This document shows, in pieces, positions 49,097 to 58,522 of a DNA stretch of 64,000 nucleotides. The translations under genes and the position numbers were made by a program. The notes under the pieces are model-generated. The model saw only the letters and a list, made by a program, of their open reading frames with translations, did no database searches and had not been told where the DNA came from. Source of the stretch: Roseovarius gaetbuli (GTDB lineage Bacteria; Pseudomonadota; Alphaproteobacteria; Rhodobacterales; Rhodobacteraceae); NCBI RefSeq assembly GCF_900172365.1, contig NZ_FWFJ01000007.1, positions 1 through 64,000 of the forward strand. Direction: 5' to 3'. Each line of letters begins with the position of its first letter. The stretch's first letter is position 1.

Positions 49097-50548
49097 TCAC
49101 TCTGACGGGGCCGGGGCCTCTTCGCTCGGTTGCACGGCCTCTGCCGGGGTGGTGTTATCGGTGAGCGCGCCATCCTGCCAGTCGCCGCTGGCCTCTTGCC
49201 CGGTGGCATAGCGCATCGTGCCTTCGCCCTGGCGCTTGCCCTGACGGAACATGCCCTCATAGACATCGCCGTTGACATAAGTCGCGGTGCCCTGACCGGA
49301 AATTTCGCCATTCTGCCAGGTGCCTTCATAGATAAACCCATCCGGCATAACGATTTTTCCCTGACCGTGGCGCTGCCCGTCGGCAAAAACACCGCTATAG
49401 ACCGTGCCATCGGGATAGGTTGCAACACCCTTGCCATCGCGTTGTCCGTCGCGCCATTCGCCCTCATAGCGATAGCCGTCGGCATAGGTCATCACGCCCT
49501 GACCGTGGTTGCGGGCATTCTCGAATTCGCCCTCATAGACAAGCCCGTTGGGATAGGTCGCGCGGCCCGTGCCCTCGATCACGCCGCCAACCCATGAGCC
49601 TTCATAGGTCGAGCCGTCAGGATAGACGATCTTGCCCTCGCCATTGGCAAGGTCGTCGCGAAACGCGCCCTCATAGATTGATCCGTCGGGATAGGTCACG
49701 CGGCCCTCGCCCGAGATTTTACCCGCCACCCAGGAGCCGGTGTATTCATAGCCGTCGGTGCCGGTAAACCTGCCTTGGCCGTGGCGGCGGTCGCCCTCAA
49801 ATGCGCCCTCATAGACATCGCCGTTTTCATAGGTGACACGGCCCATGCCTTGGCGCTGACCGGCGACAAGATCGCCTTCATAGATATCGCCATTGGGCTG
49901 GATTAGCTTGCCCTTGCCGTCAATCTGGCCTGCGCGCCATGTGCCCTCGTAGATAAGGCCATCGGCCATGGTCAGCTTGCCCTGACCCTCGCGCGCGCCG
50001 CGTGCGACCGCGCCCTCATAAATCGCGCCATCGGGATAGGTGAGCTTGGCGGTGCCTTCCTTGACGCCATTTACCCAGTCGCCGTCATAGATATAGCCAC
50101 CCGGTGATTCCATGCGCCCGCGCCCGTCGTGCATCGCATTGCGAAATCCGCCCTGATAGCGCACGCCGTTGGCATAGACCGCCACACCCTGGCCGGTGAT
50201 CTTGCCATCGGCCCAGGCCCCTTCGTAGGTGCCGCCATCGGTGAACACGATCTTGCCGACGCCATTGGGTTTGCCGCGGGCAAATTCGCCCTCATAGACC
50301 GAACCATTGGGAAAGCGCGCCACGCCCTTGCCCTTGATCTCGCCGTCCACCCACTCGCCGGAATATTCATAGCCATTGGGCAGGGTATAGGTGCCGGTGC
50401 CATGCTGAAGGCCGTTCTTGAAGGTGCCCTCATAGGTGCCGCCATCGTCATATTGCTTCACACCCACTTCGCCATCCTGTGCAGAGGCCGCAGTGGCCCC
50501 GCCTAGCGCAATGGCGAAAATCACGGTTCGTGTCAGTGAAAAGTACAT
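49097..50548 (-). CDS. Secreted MORN-repeat protein
   Basis: 483 aa. A signal peptide of about 23 residues (IFAIALGGATAASAQ) is followed by 18 full MORN repeats of 23 residues (Y-x-G-x-(F/W)-x-x-G-x-x-x-G-x-G) and a partial nineteenth, then a short acidic Pro/Glu tail. The residue after YxGx alternates F-class and W through most of the array, so the real unit is 46 residues; the phase slips between repeats 9 and 10. MORN arrays can bind lipids or serve as scaffolds; the periplasmic role here is unknown. Confidence 0.88.
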   Translation of the reverse strand: MYFSLTRTVIFAIALGGATAASAQDGEVGVKQYDDGGTYEGTFKNGLQHGTGTYTLPNGYEYSGEWVDGEIKGKGVARFPNGSVYEGEFARGKPNGVGKIVFTDGGTYEGAWADGKITGQGVAVYANGVRYQGGFRNAMHDGRGRMESPGGYIYDGDWVNGVKEGTAKLTYPDGAIYEGAVARGAREGQGKLTMADGLIYEGTWRAGQIDGKGKLIQPNGDIYEGDLVAGQRQGMGRVTYENGDVYEGAFEGDRRHGQGRFTGTDGYEYTGSWVAGKISGEGRVTYPDGSIYEGAFRDDLANGEGKIVYPDGSTYEGSWVGGVIEGTGRATYPNGLVYEGEFENARNHGQGVMTYADGYRYEGEWRDGQRDGKGVATYPDGTVYSGVFADGQRHGQGKIVMPDGFIYEGTWQNGEISGQGTATYVNGDVYEGMFRQGKRQGEGTMRYATGQEASGDWQDGALTDNTTPAEAVQPSEEAPAPSE

Positions 50549-50701
50549 ATTTGCCCCGATGCCCTATGCCGCCTGATTGAACGGCGGCTCTGGCAAATCT
50601 AGTGGAGGTGACAGGGGCTGACAACGGGTTTTGGGCAAATCGGCTTTCCCTCGCGCGGTGATCTGCTAAATCAGACGGGTACAGCAGCAAGGGGCATGCA
50701 T

Positions 50702-52369
50702 ATGTCTGACCGGTTTCGCCTCACACTGGCACAGTTGAACCCGACCGTCGGAGACCTTGACGGCAATGCCGCAATGGCGCGCGGCGCTTGGGACAGCGCA
50801 CGCGAGGCAGGGGCCGATCTCGTGGCCTTTCCCGAGATGTTCATCACCGGCTACAACACCCAGGATCTAGTGCAAAAGCCTGCCTTTCATCAGGCCGCCA
50901 TTGCCGCGATTGAGGCGCTTGCGCGGGAGTGCGCCGACGGCCCGGCCATCGCGATCGGCGGCCCGGCGCTGGAGGGCGTCGGGCTTTATAACGCCTATTA
51001 TATCCTGCAAGGCGGTGAGATCACGGCGCGGGTGCTCAAGCATCACCTGCCCAATGAAACCGTGTTCGACGAAAAGCGTATTTACCAATCCGGCCCGGTC
51101 GGTGGGCCTTATTCGGTGGGCGGCGTGCGGATCGGGAGCCCGATTTGCGAAGACAGCTGGCACGAAGATGTCGCCGAAACCCTGGCCGAAACCGGGGCCG
51201 AGTTTCTGCTCGTGCCCAACGGATCGCCACATTACCGCGACAAGATGGACCTGCGCCAAAATTTGATGGTGGCGCGGGTGGTGGAAACCGGCCTTCCGCT
51301 GATTTACCTCAACCTTGTCGGCGCGCAGGACGATCAGGTTTTTGATGGCGGCAGTTTCGTGCTTAACCCCGGCGGCGGGCTGGTGATGCAGATGCCGATG
51401 TTCAAAGAGGCGATCGCCCATCTCGATCTGCGGCGCGGGCCCGAGGGGTGGATCGCCGAACCGGGCGCGCTTGCGACCCTGCCGGATGCGATGGAACAGG
51501 ATTACCACGCCATGGTCCTCAGCCTGCGCGATTATCTGCGCAAGACCGGGTTTTCCAAGGTTCTTTTGGGGCTTTCTGGCGGGATTGACAGCGCCATCGT
51601 AGCCACCATCGCGGTGGATGCGCTTGGCAAGGACAACGTGCGTTGTGTCATGCTGCCCTCTGAATATACGTCGGAGGCCTCGCTTGAGGATGCGCGCGAG
51701 GTCGCCGAAAACCTTGGCTGCCGCTATGATTTCGTACCCATCAGCGAAGGGCGCACGGCGATCACCAACACGCTTGCGCCGCTTTTCGAGGGCGAAGAAC
51801 TGGGTTTGGCCGAGGAGAACATCCAATCGCGCCTGCGCGGGCTGTTGTTGATGGCGCTGAGCAACAAGTTCGGCGAAATGCTCTTGACCACCGGCAATAA
51901 ATCCGAGGTCGCCGTGGGCTATGCCACGATTTATGGCGATATGGCGGGGGGCTATAACCCGATCAAGGATATGTACAAAACCCGCGTCTTCGAGATTTGC
52001 CGCTGGCGCAATGCAAATCACCGCGACTGGATGATGGGGCCTGCTGGCGAGGTGATTGCCCCGCGTGTGATCGACAAGCCGCCCAGTGCCGAGTTGCGCG
52101 CAGATCAGAAGGACAGCGATTCTTTGCCGGATTACCCGGTGTTGGATGGCATCCTTGATATCCTGGTCGATCAGGATGGCAGCATCGCCGATTGCCTGGC
52201 TGCGGGATACGCTTTGGCGGACGCCAAGAAGGTCGAGCACCTGCTTTACATCAGCGAATACAAACGCTTTCAGTCCGCCCCCGGAACACGACTGAGCAAG
52301 CGGGCATTCTGGCTTGATCGCCGCTATCCGATTGTAAACCGCTGGCGCGACGACAGTGCCGAAGGCTAA
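50702..52369 (+). CDS. nadE: Glutamine-dependent NAD+ synthetase
   Basis: 555 aa. N-terminal nitrilase-type glutaminase domain (about 1-260) with Glu in FPEMFITGY, Lys in LKHHLPNETVFDEKR and Cys in SPICEDSWHEDV. The C-terminal NAD synthase domain has the ATP PP-loop GLSGGIDSAIV and later KSEVAVGYATIYGDMAGGYNPIKD. It makes NAD+ from deamido-NAD+. ATG 50702 is preferred to 50696 since AAGGGG is seven bases before it. Confidence 0.96.
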   Translation: MSDRFRLTLAQLNPTVGDLDGNAAMARGAWDSAREAGADLVAFPEMFITGYNTQDLVQKPAFHQAAIAAIEALARECADGPAIAIGGPALEGVGLYNAYYILQGGEITARVLKHHLPNETVFDEKRIYQSGPVGGPYSVGGVRIGSPICEDSWHEDVAETLAETGAEFLLVPNGSPHYRDKMDLRQNLMVARVVETGLPLIYLNLVGAQDDQVFDGGSFVLNPGGGLVMQMPMFKEAIAHLDLRRGPEGWIAEPGALATLPDAMEQDYHAMVLSLRDYLRKTGFSKVLLGLSGGIDSAIVATIAVDALGKDNVRCVMLPSEYTSEASLEDAREVAENLGCRYDFVPISEGRTAITNTLAPLFEGEELGLAEENIQSRLRGLLLMALSNKFGEMLLTTGNKSEVAVGYATIYGDMAGGYNPIKDMYKTRVFEICRWRNANHRDWMMGPAGEVIAPRVIDKPPSAELRADQKDSDSLPDYPVLDGILDILVDQDGSIADCLAAGYALADAKKVEHLLYISEYKRFQSAPGTRLSKRAFWLDRRYPIVNRWRDDSAEG

Positions 52370-52396
52370 GCTCTGCCTGCCCATTTTGGGCGGGGA

Positions 52397-54598
52397 TCAT
52401 TCCGCGGCGGTCTGGGGCGGGTCTTTCCTGTCTGCGGCCAGTGTTTCATCCATGGCCTCATCCTCGGCCCGGCTTTGGCGCAGGTCTGGAGCGAGCCTTT
52501 CGACATAGGCGATCAGATCGGCCTTGCGCAACGGTTTGCCCAGGAACCCATCCATTCCGGCCATATGCGCGGCCTGCTTGTGCTGTTCCAGCACATTGGC
52601 CGTTACCGCCACCACATGCGCGGGCTTCAGGCCTTGTGCTGCTTCGCGGGTGCGGATCAACCCGGTGGCCTGATACCCGTCCATCCCCGGCATCGACACA
52701 TCCATCAGGATAAGGTCGGCAGCTGCCAGACTGGATTGCGCCACCGCGTCATGACCGTCGATCGCCAGCCGGAGTTCAGCCCCGGACCCGCTGAAATATC
52801 GCTCAAGCAAGAGCCGGTTGGTGGCGTTGTCATCTACCGCCAGTACCCTGATGCCAGCGGCCCAGCCAGTTTTCGCCCCGGATTTAACGGAATTGGAGGC
52901 CGGAAAGGCGGCAACATTTGCGGGGTCTTTCATTGTCCCGTTCAACGCGCCGCGCACCGCCTCGATCAAAAGCGTCTCACGCACCGGTTTGCGCAAGTGC
53001 CCACCTTTGGCGCCGGTCTCCGGCACTGCATTCTGCGACATCAGGATATGCGGGACGGTGGCGGGCAGCGCGCTATTGGAAAGGCTATTATCAAGCAGAA
53101 TCAGGGCCGGGAGGGCATCGCGGTGCGCGCTCAGAAGGGCCGTAGGATCGCTATCGGTGTGAACCTCGCATCCCAGATGGGCCAGGCAGGCGGCAAGCCC
53201 CGCACGACGCGCGGGAATCGGATCAAGCACCCAGACAACCGGCTTTGGTCGGTCGGGGGACTCCAGAAGGGGCGCGCGAAGCCCCTGACCTTCGGCCGCA
53301 TCCGGTATAAGGGGAAGGGTGATTTCAAAACAGGTGCCGTGCCCCTCTCGTGATGTCACCGCAAGGGTGCCGCCCATAAGCGTGGTCAATTGGCGGCTGA
53401 CCGCAAGGCCAAGCCCGGTGCCACCAAAGCTTCGGGTGGCGGTGTTGTCGACCTGTTCAAAAGCGGCGAACACACTCTCAATCTGATCCTCTGGAATACC
53501 GACGCCTGTATCGGTGACCGAGATCGTGAACCGTCCCTTTGCCCCTTGCGAAACACGCAGCGCGACATGGCCATCAAGCGTGAACTTGAGGGCATTGCCG
53601 GCGATATTCACCAGGATTTGACGTAACCGCCCTGCGTCGCCAAGCATGACATCGGGCACGTCCGGGGCAACGTCAGAGAAAAATTCAAGCTCTTTGCGCG
53701 CAGCGAGCGGCGCCAGCAATTGCGTGACATCCTCGACAAGTTCGCGCAGGCGATAGGGCTCTTGCGCGAGGGTAAGCTTGCCCGCCTCGATCTTGGAGAA
53801 ATCAAGGATATCGTTGATGATCGTCAAAAGCGCGTCGCCCGAGCGCACCATCGTGCTCACATAGCTGTCTTGCTCGCGGGTCAGCTCGGTCTCGCCAAGC
53901 ATATCGGCCATGCCAATGATGCCGTTCATGGGGGTTCTGATTTCGTGGCTCATCTTCGCAAGAAAGGCGGATTTTGCCTGATTTGCGGCCTCTGCCACCT
54001 TGCGCGCCTCTTCGAGGCGACCGATCAGTGCGCGCAGGGGGCGCCCGACGATGACGCGAAAGGAAATCCAATTGGCCAGAGAGGCGATCAAGATGCCACC
54101 GGCCAGCAAAAGCAGCATGAAATCACGCTGATACCGTTTGACGGTGGCGATTTCACGCTCGTCAAACCGGGTCACCAATTGTGTGATCGGCCAGGAAAAT
54201 ACCTCGTAGGGCAGGGAGAGCGCCGTGTCGGCCCCCTGACAACCTAGCCCCTGCGGTACGACGGCGAGGACCGCGCCACTTGCCGGATCGGTCAGCTCGA
54301 CGCAGCGGATTGCCGGATCACCAAGCATCGTCTGCATGAGATCGGTGACATAGGGGCTGGTCCAATCCACCGGCGCGGTGCTTTGATCGCTAAAGCGTTC
54401 AAGCGCGCCGCCAACTCGGGCGGTGGCGTTGCCGATCCGCATCGCCATTGCTTCTTCGCTGCGCAGCAGGTTCTTTTCGCTCATCCACAACAAACCACCG
54501 GCGGCAAAGAGCAGGAAGGTCGGCACCATCACCGCAGTCAGTTTCAGGTAGAGGCCAAGCGTCGGCGTGTGCAGTTTGGCACCATCTGTGGTGGTCAT
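52397..54598 (-). CDS. Hybrid sensor histidine kinase/response regulator
   Basis: 733 aa. TM1 (about 18-38), a periplasmic region of about 120 residues with two Cys (IRCVEL, GLGCQG), TM2 (about 168-188). A coiled linker leads to HisKA with SHEIRTPMNGIIG. The ATPase domain has GNALKFT, DTGVGIP and GTGLGLAVS. Next is a degenerate receiver (about 455-560; only one of the usual paired acids, VLDP). A complete receiver (about 595-705) has DDN, LILMDVSMPGMDG and GKPL. No separate HPt is in the window. It lies directly downstream of a small secreted-protein gene, probably co-expressed. Confidence 0.9.
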   Translation of the reverse strand: MTTTDGAKLHTPTLGLYLKLTAVMVPTFLLFAAGGLLWMSEKNLLRSEEAMAMRIGNATARVGGALERFSDQSTAPVDWTSPYVTDLMQTMLGDPAIRCVELTDPASGAVLAVVPQGLGCQGADTALSLPYEVFSWPITQLVTRFDEREIATVKRYQRDFMLLLLAGGILIASLANWISFRVIVGRPLRALIGRLEEARKVAEAANQAKSAFLAKMSHEIRTPMNGIIGMADMLGETELTREQDSYVSTMVRSGDALLTIINDILDFSKIEAGKLTLAQEPYRLRELVEDVTQLLAPLAARKELEFFSDVAPDVPDVMLGDAGRLRQILVNIAGNALKFTLDGHVALRVSQGAKGRFTISVTDTGVGIPEDQIESVFAAFEQVDNTATRSFGGTGLGLAVSRQLTTLMGGTLAVTSREGHGTCFEITLPLIPDAAEGQGLRAPLLESPDRPKPVVWVLDPIPARRAGLAACLAHLGCEVHTDSDPTALLSAHRDALPALILLDNSLSNSALPATVPHILMSQNAVPETGAKGGHLRKPVRETLLIEAVRGALNGTMKDPANVAAFPASNSVKSGAKTGWAAGIRVLAVDDNATNRLLLERYFSGSGAELRLAIDGHDAVAQSSLAAADLILMDVSMPGMDGYQATGLIRTREAAQGLKPAHVVAVTANVLEQHKQAAHMAGMDGFLGKPLRKADLIAYVERLAPDLRQSRAEDEAMDETLAADRKDPPQTAAE

Positions 54599-54602
54599 GG
54601 AC

Positions 54603-54998
54603 TTACTCCAGCCGGACCGCCTTGCCCGCCTTGATTAGGGCCCTGATCGGCGCCCGGTTGTTGATTTCGGTGCGAATAACCCCATAGCTGCCGCGATTTT
54701 GCGCCATGTAGTAATCAACGGTCGCTTCCTTGCCGGCGTCCGTCACCAGCATTGCGCACATGACATAAAGGTCATTCATCTGAAGGATCACCTCGTGGTT
54801 CTCGGTCGGGTAAAACCGGCTCACTTCGCCAGTTTCAAGATCAAGATGCGGCAGCGCGCCGTCGATCATCGTGCGGCTCAGGTTGCGTTGCAGGGCGGCT
54901 TGAAGCTTGGTCCTGACCTCGGTCAGGGATTGCGCCTGGGCGCTATGGCCAAGCAACATGGCAAAGGCCATCAGCGCGGGCAGAATAAAGCGGGTCAT
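54603..54998 (-). CDS. Small exported protein upstream of the hybrid kinase
   Basis: 131 aa. Signal peptide of about 21 residues (FILPALMAFAMLLGHSAQAQ), then a helical domain with PHLDLETGEVSRFYPTENHEVILQMNDLYVMCAMLVTDAGKEATVDYYMAQNRGSY. I recognise no family. GGAGG lies 7 bases before ATG 54998. Only 4 bases separate it from the kinase, so it may be a periplasmic ligand-binding partner for that kinase; this is inference. Confidence 0.75.
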   Translation of the reverse strand: MTRFILPALMAFAMLLGHSAQAQSLTEVRTKLQAALQRNLSRTMIDGALPHLDLETGEVSRFYPTENHEVILQMNDLYVMCAMLVTDAGKEATVDYYMAQNRGSYGVIRTEINNRAPIRALIKAGKAVRLE

Positions 54999-55184
54999 AA
55001 AGGGGCCTCCTTGGATGGGCGGGTCACACATCGCAGGATGAAAGCCCGACAAGGTTACCAAACCATTGAACGCGCCGATTATTTTACCGACAATGCAACA
55101 CAATCGCCGGTCGGGCACGCGCTTGTGACTTGCCTTTCAGCGCGCCCAAAGCACAGTAATGCGGTACTCAAAAGGAGGTTTCTC

Positions 55185-55997
55185 ATGCGATTATCGGCAG
55201 TTTTCCTTGGCGCCTTGATGCTTGCCGCGCCCAGCCTGACCATGGCCTGTGGGGCGGATACGGATTGTCGACTTGGGGATCGTCATTACCGGATCGCCTT
55301 GCCCGAGGGGCGGTCGGGCGCTAGCGCAATCGGCGCGGTGGTCTTTGCCCATGGCTATCGTGGCTCAGCGGCAGCTGTGATGAAAAACAAGGGCTTACGG
55401 CGCGTTCTTTCCGACATGGGGCTGGCGTTGATCGCCCTCAAATCGGCCGATGATGATTGGGTCATTCCCTATGCCCCGCGCCATATGGATGCCGACGGCT
55501 CAGAGGAGTTCACCTATGTCGAGGCGGTGTTGCAGGACGTGACGGAGCGCTTTGCGATTGACGACAAACGCATCATGGCGGCCGGGTTTTCCGCAGGCGG
55601 GATGATGGTGTGGAACCTGGCCTGTACCATGCCCGAGCGCTTTGCCGGCTTTGCCGCGATTTCCGGCACGTTCTGGATGGAGCCGCCGGACAATTGCGCC
55701 ACGCCTGCGGCAAGCCTGGTGCATATCCATGGCGATTCGGACCCGACCGTGCCCCTCGCCGGGCGCGCGATCCTTGAGACACATCAGGGCGACGTGGCCG
55801 AAGCCCTTCAAATGTACAAAACCCTCGGCGGGTTTCGTCCGGTCGGCACGATGAAGGCCAAGGGGTTAAGCTGTGAGTTGGAAAGCAATGCCAAGGGCGA
55901 CATCCTGGATTTCTGTCTGCATCCGGGCGGGCATTCGTTTCGCAGCGACTATTTGAAGTTCGCCTGGGAACGGTTCGAGGCGGCGGGTAAAATCTGA
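55185..55997 (+). CDS. Secreted PHB-depolymerase-like/feruloyl-esterase-like alpha/beta hydrolase
   Basis: 270 aa. Signal peptide (VFLGALMLAAPSLTMA-CG), possibly a lipoprotein as a Cys follows at the cleavage site. FAHGYRGSA gives the oxyanion region, AAGFSAGGMMVW the GxSxG nucleophile, HIHGDSDPTVP the Asp and GGHSFR the His. The LpqC/PHB-depolymerase-type esterase fold fits. AAAGGAGG is an ideal ribosome site. It ends at a good intrinsic terminator. Confidence 0.85.
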   Translation: MRLSAVFLGALMLAAPSLTMACGADTDCRLGDRHYRIALPEGRSGASAIGAVVFAHGYRGSAAAVMKNKGLRRVLSDMGLALIALKSADDDWVIPYAPRHMDADGSEEFTYVEAVLQDVTERFAIDDKRIMAAGFSAGGMMVWNLACTMPERFAGFAAISGTFWMEPPDNCATPAASLVHIHGDSDPTVPLAGRAILETHQGDVAEALQMYKTLGGFRPVGTMKAKGLSCELESNAKGDILDFCLHPGGHSFRSDYLKFAWERFEAAGKI

Positions 55998-56014
55998 CGC
56001 TTGACCCAAAGTAA

Positions 56015-56047
56015 AAATGCTCGCCCTGATGTAAGGATCGAGCATTT
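56015..56047 (+). terminator. Intrinsic terminator of the esterase gene
   Basis: AAATGCTCG/CGAGCATTT, 9-bp stem with a 15-base loop, followed by ATTATTTTAG. Lies 18 bases past the esterase stop. Confidence 0.7.
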
Positions 56048-56078
56048 ATTATTTTAGAACAAAAACTTAACGCGTAAA

Positions 56079-56097
56079 GCTAATGTACTACATTAGC
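56079..56097. terminator. 19-bp palindrome at the end of the metallo-beta-lactamase-fold gene
   Basis: GCTAATGTA-C-TACATTAGC, perfect 9-base arms around one base, two bases before that gene's TAA on the minus strand, in an A/T-rich spacer. Either the minus-strand terminator or a regulatory-type palindrome. Confidence 0.45.
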
Positions 56098-56098
56098 C

Positions 56099-57022
56099 TT
56101 AAAGCATGAGCTGATAGCTGCTTGGCACATAGCTGAACGCGCTGTCTTTGGCCTCGACATAGCCGACGGCGGGCCAGGGCATGTGATACCCGATGAACGG
56201 AATCTTATCGCTGGCCAGCATGCCGAGAATACGACGCCGGGTCGCGGCAGCGGCGGATTTGTCCATGTCGAACTTTACTTCCCAGTCGGGCTGTGCCAGC
56301 GACCAGACGTAGTGGTTGGCAAAATCGGCCGCGAGCAACAGCGACTTGCCGCCGCTTTCGATCATATAGGTCATATGCCCCGGCGTATGCCCGAAGGCGG
56401 CCATGGCGGTGATGCCAGGGGCCACGCTTGCGCCATCGCCGATCATCGTGGTCTTTTCGGCCAGCGGGCGCATGTTGGCGTCAAAGCGCTCGTTCCCGGC
56501 CGCCGCCCAGTGGTCGAACTCGGCGCTGCCGGTGACATAGCGGGCATTGGCAAAGGTCGCCTCGCCGCCCTCGCGCATCAAGCCGCCGATGTGATCGCCG
56601 TGCATATGGGTCAGCACCACGACATCAACCTGATCGGGGGTATAGCCTGCCTCATTGAGCGCGCTTGTGATCGCATCGGGATTAAGGCCGGTATCAAACA
56701 GGATCAGCTCGGAGCCGGTGTTGATCACGGTCGGGGTAAAGAAGAACTGTGCCGCATCGGTGGGGATATTGGCGGCGGCAGAGACCTCGTTGAACTCTTC
56801 GGCGCTGACGTTCAGGCCGAAAATCGAATGCGGATCAGGGCGCGGCATGGTCGCGGCCAAAAGCGCGGTCACTTCGCAATCGCCAAGCACAAAACGGTTA
56901 TGGCGCGTGGTTGACGCCCCCATCATCGGGGCGCTTGCGCGGGCGGGGCCAAAGCTTGCGGCCAGCGGGACGGCGGCGGCGGCGGTCAAAAGGCTGCGGC
57001 GGGTGAGGGTCGTTTTGGTCAT
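56099..57022 (-). CDS. Tat-exported metallo-beta-lactamase-fold hydrolase
   Basis: 307 aa. A Tat signal with TRRSLLTAAAAVPLAA, then the MBL fold: VVLTHMHGDHIGGL (HxHxDH), GHTPGHMTYMI and LLAADFANH, all zinc ligands. It looks like the family of quorum-quenching lactonases and other exported hydrolases rather than true beta-lactamases; the substrate is unknown. ATG 57022 follows GGAGG by six bases. Confidence 0.9.
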   Translation of the reverse strand: MTKTTLTRRSLLTAAAAVPLAASFGPARASAPMMGASTTRHNRFVLGDCEVTALLAATMPRPDPHSIFGLNVSAEEFNEVSAAANIPTDAAQFFFTPTVINTGSELILFDTGLNPDAITSALNEAGYTPDQVDVVVLTHMHGDHIGGLMREGGEATFANARYVTGSAEFDHWAAAGNERFDANMRPLAEKTTMIGDGASVAPGITAMAAFGHTPGHMTYMIESGGKSLLLAADFANHYVWSLAQPDWEVKFDMDKSAAAATRRRILGMLASDKIPFIGYHMPWPAVGYVEAKDSAFSYVPSSYQLML

Positions 57023-57196
57023 GTGATTCCTCCTGTTGCTGCAAGGGAGGATAGGGCATTTTATGCACACTCCTAGGGCTTCACGGCGTTTTGACGCATT
57101 CGCACGGGAAAATCCGCAAGACGGGGGGGGCAAAGCGGGGATTTCTGGACAATGACGCGCACCTGTGACACATCCACCGCGAAGCAGGAGAAGCCC

Positions 57197-58522
57197 ATGA
57201 CCACCACCCGATTTGCCCCGTCGCCCACCGGATATATCCATGTCGGCAATTTGCGCACCGCGCTGATGAATTACATGATCGCCGCCAAGGCGGGGGGCAG
57301 TTTCATCTTGCGGATCGACGACACCGATCCTGAGCGCTCGAAACAGGAATATGTCGACGCGATCAAATATGATCTGGAATGGCTCGGCCTGCACTGGGAT
57401 CGCACAGAGCGCCAGTCAGAGCGGCTTGACCGCTATGCCGAGGCGGCGGACAAGCTGCGCGAGATGGGCCGGTTCTACGAGGCCTTCGAGACCCCAACAG
57501 AGCTTGACTTGAAGCGCAAGAAACAGCTCAACATGGGGCGTCCGCCGGTCTATGACCGCGCCGCCCTTGAGTTGAGCGAGGCCGAGAAGGACGCGATGCG
57601 CGCCGAGCGCGGCAATGGCGTGTGGCGCTTCAAGCTTGATCAGGAACGCATCAACTGGAATGACGGCATTCTCGGCGATATCTCGATTGATGCCGCTTCG
57701 GTCAGCGATCCGGTGTTGATCCGTGGTGATGGTCAGGTGCTTTATACGCTGGCCTCGGTGGTGGATGACGTGGAAATGGGCGTGACCCATGTGGTGCGCG
57801 GCTCGGACCATGTGACCAACACCGCGACGCAAATCCAGATCATCACCGCGCTTGGCGGCACCCCGCCGGAATTCGCGCATCATTCGCTCTTGACCGGGCC
57901 GCAGGGCGAGGCGCTGTCAAAGCGTCTTGGCGTGCTGTCGCTGCGCGATCTGCGCGAGCAGGGCGTCGAGCCGATGGCGCTCTTGAGCCTGATGGCGCGG
58001 CTTGGTTCGTCGGACCCGATCGAGCTTCGCACCGATATGGCCGAGTTGATCGAGGGCTTTGATATCGATCGCTTTGGCGCGGCCCCGACCAAGTTTGACG
58101 AACAGGATCTGTTCCCGCTGACCGCGCGCTATCTTGCCGCTCTGCCGCTTGACGCGATGGCCGAAACCATCGCCGAGGTCGGCGTGCCGGCCGAGCAGGC
58201 CGAGCAATTCTGGCAGGTGACACGCGAAAACATCACCACGCGCAAGGACCTTGCGGCGTGGTGGGAATTGTTCCGCGATGGCGCAGAGCCGGCGATCGAG
58301 GACGAGGACCGCGCCTTTATCGCCGAGGCAATGGCGCTTTTGCCCGAGGGCCCGCATGACACCGAAACCTGGGGCAAGTGGACCGCCGCCGTCAAAGAGG
58401 CCACTGGCCGCAAGGGCCGTGGTCTTTTCATGCCACTGCGCAAGGCGCTGACCGGGCAGGCGCACGGGCCCGACATGTCACAGGTTTTGCCGCTGTTGCA
58501 GGTGATCAAGGCCAAGGGCTAG
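57197..58522 (+). CDS. gltX: Glutamate--tRNA ligase
   Basis: 441 aa, class I synthetase. APSPTGYIHVGNLRTAL is the HIGH motif and ALSKRLGVLSL is the KMSKS equivalent. The C-terminal anticodon-binding domain is present. Many alphaproteobacteria have two GltX; one charges tRNA-Gln for the amidotransferase route. Which one this is cannot be told here. GGAG precedes ATG 57197. The 3' end overlaps the convergent DUF2254 gene by 17 bases. Confidence 0.94.
   Translation: MTTTRFAPSPTGYIHVGNLRTALMNYMIAAKAGGSFILRIDDTDPERSKQEYVDAIKYDLEWLGLHWDRTERQSERLDRYAEAADKLREMGRFYEAFETPTELDLKRKKQLNMGRPPVYDRAALELSEAEKDAMRAERGNGVWRFKLDQERINWNDGILGDISIDAASVSDPVLIRGDGQVLYTLASVVDDVEMGVTHVVRGSDHVTNTATQIQIITALGGTPPEFAHHSLLTGPQGEALSKRLGVLSLRDLREQGVEPMALLSLMARLGSSDPIELRTDMAELIEGFDIDRFGAAPTKFDEQDLFPLTARYLAALPLDAMAETIAEVGVPAEQAEQFWQVTRENITTRKDLAAWWELFRDGAEPAIEDEDRAFIAEAMALLPEGPHDTETWGKWTAAVKEATGRKGRGLFMPLRKALTGQAHGPDMSQVLPLLQVIKAKG

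Noticed and set aside
56099..57022. Antibiotic-resistance beta-lactamase
   Set aside because: The MBL fold is shared by many hydrolases; a Tat signal and HxHxDH alone do not show beta-lactam activity.
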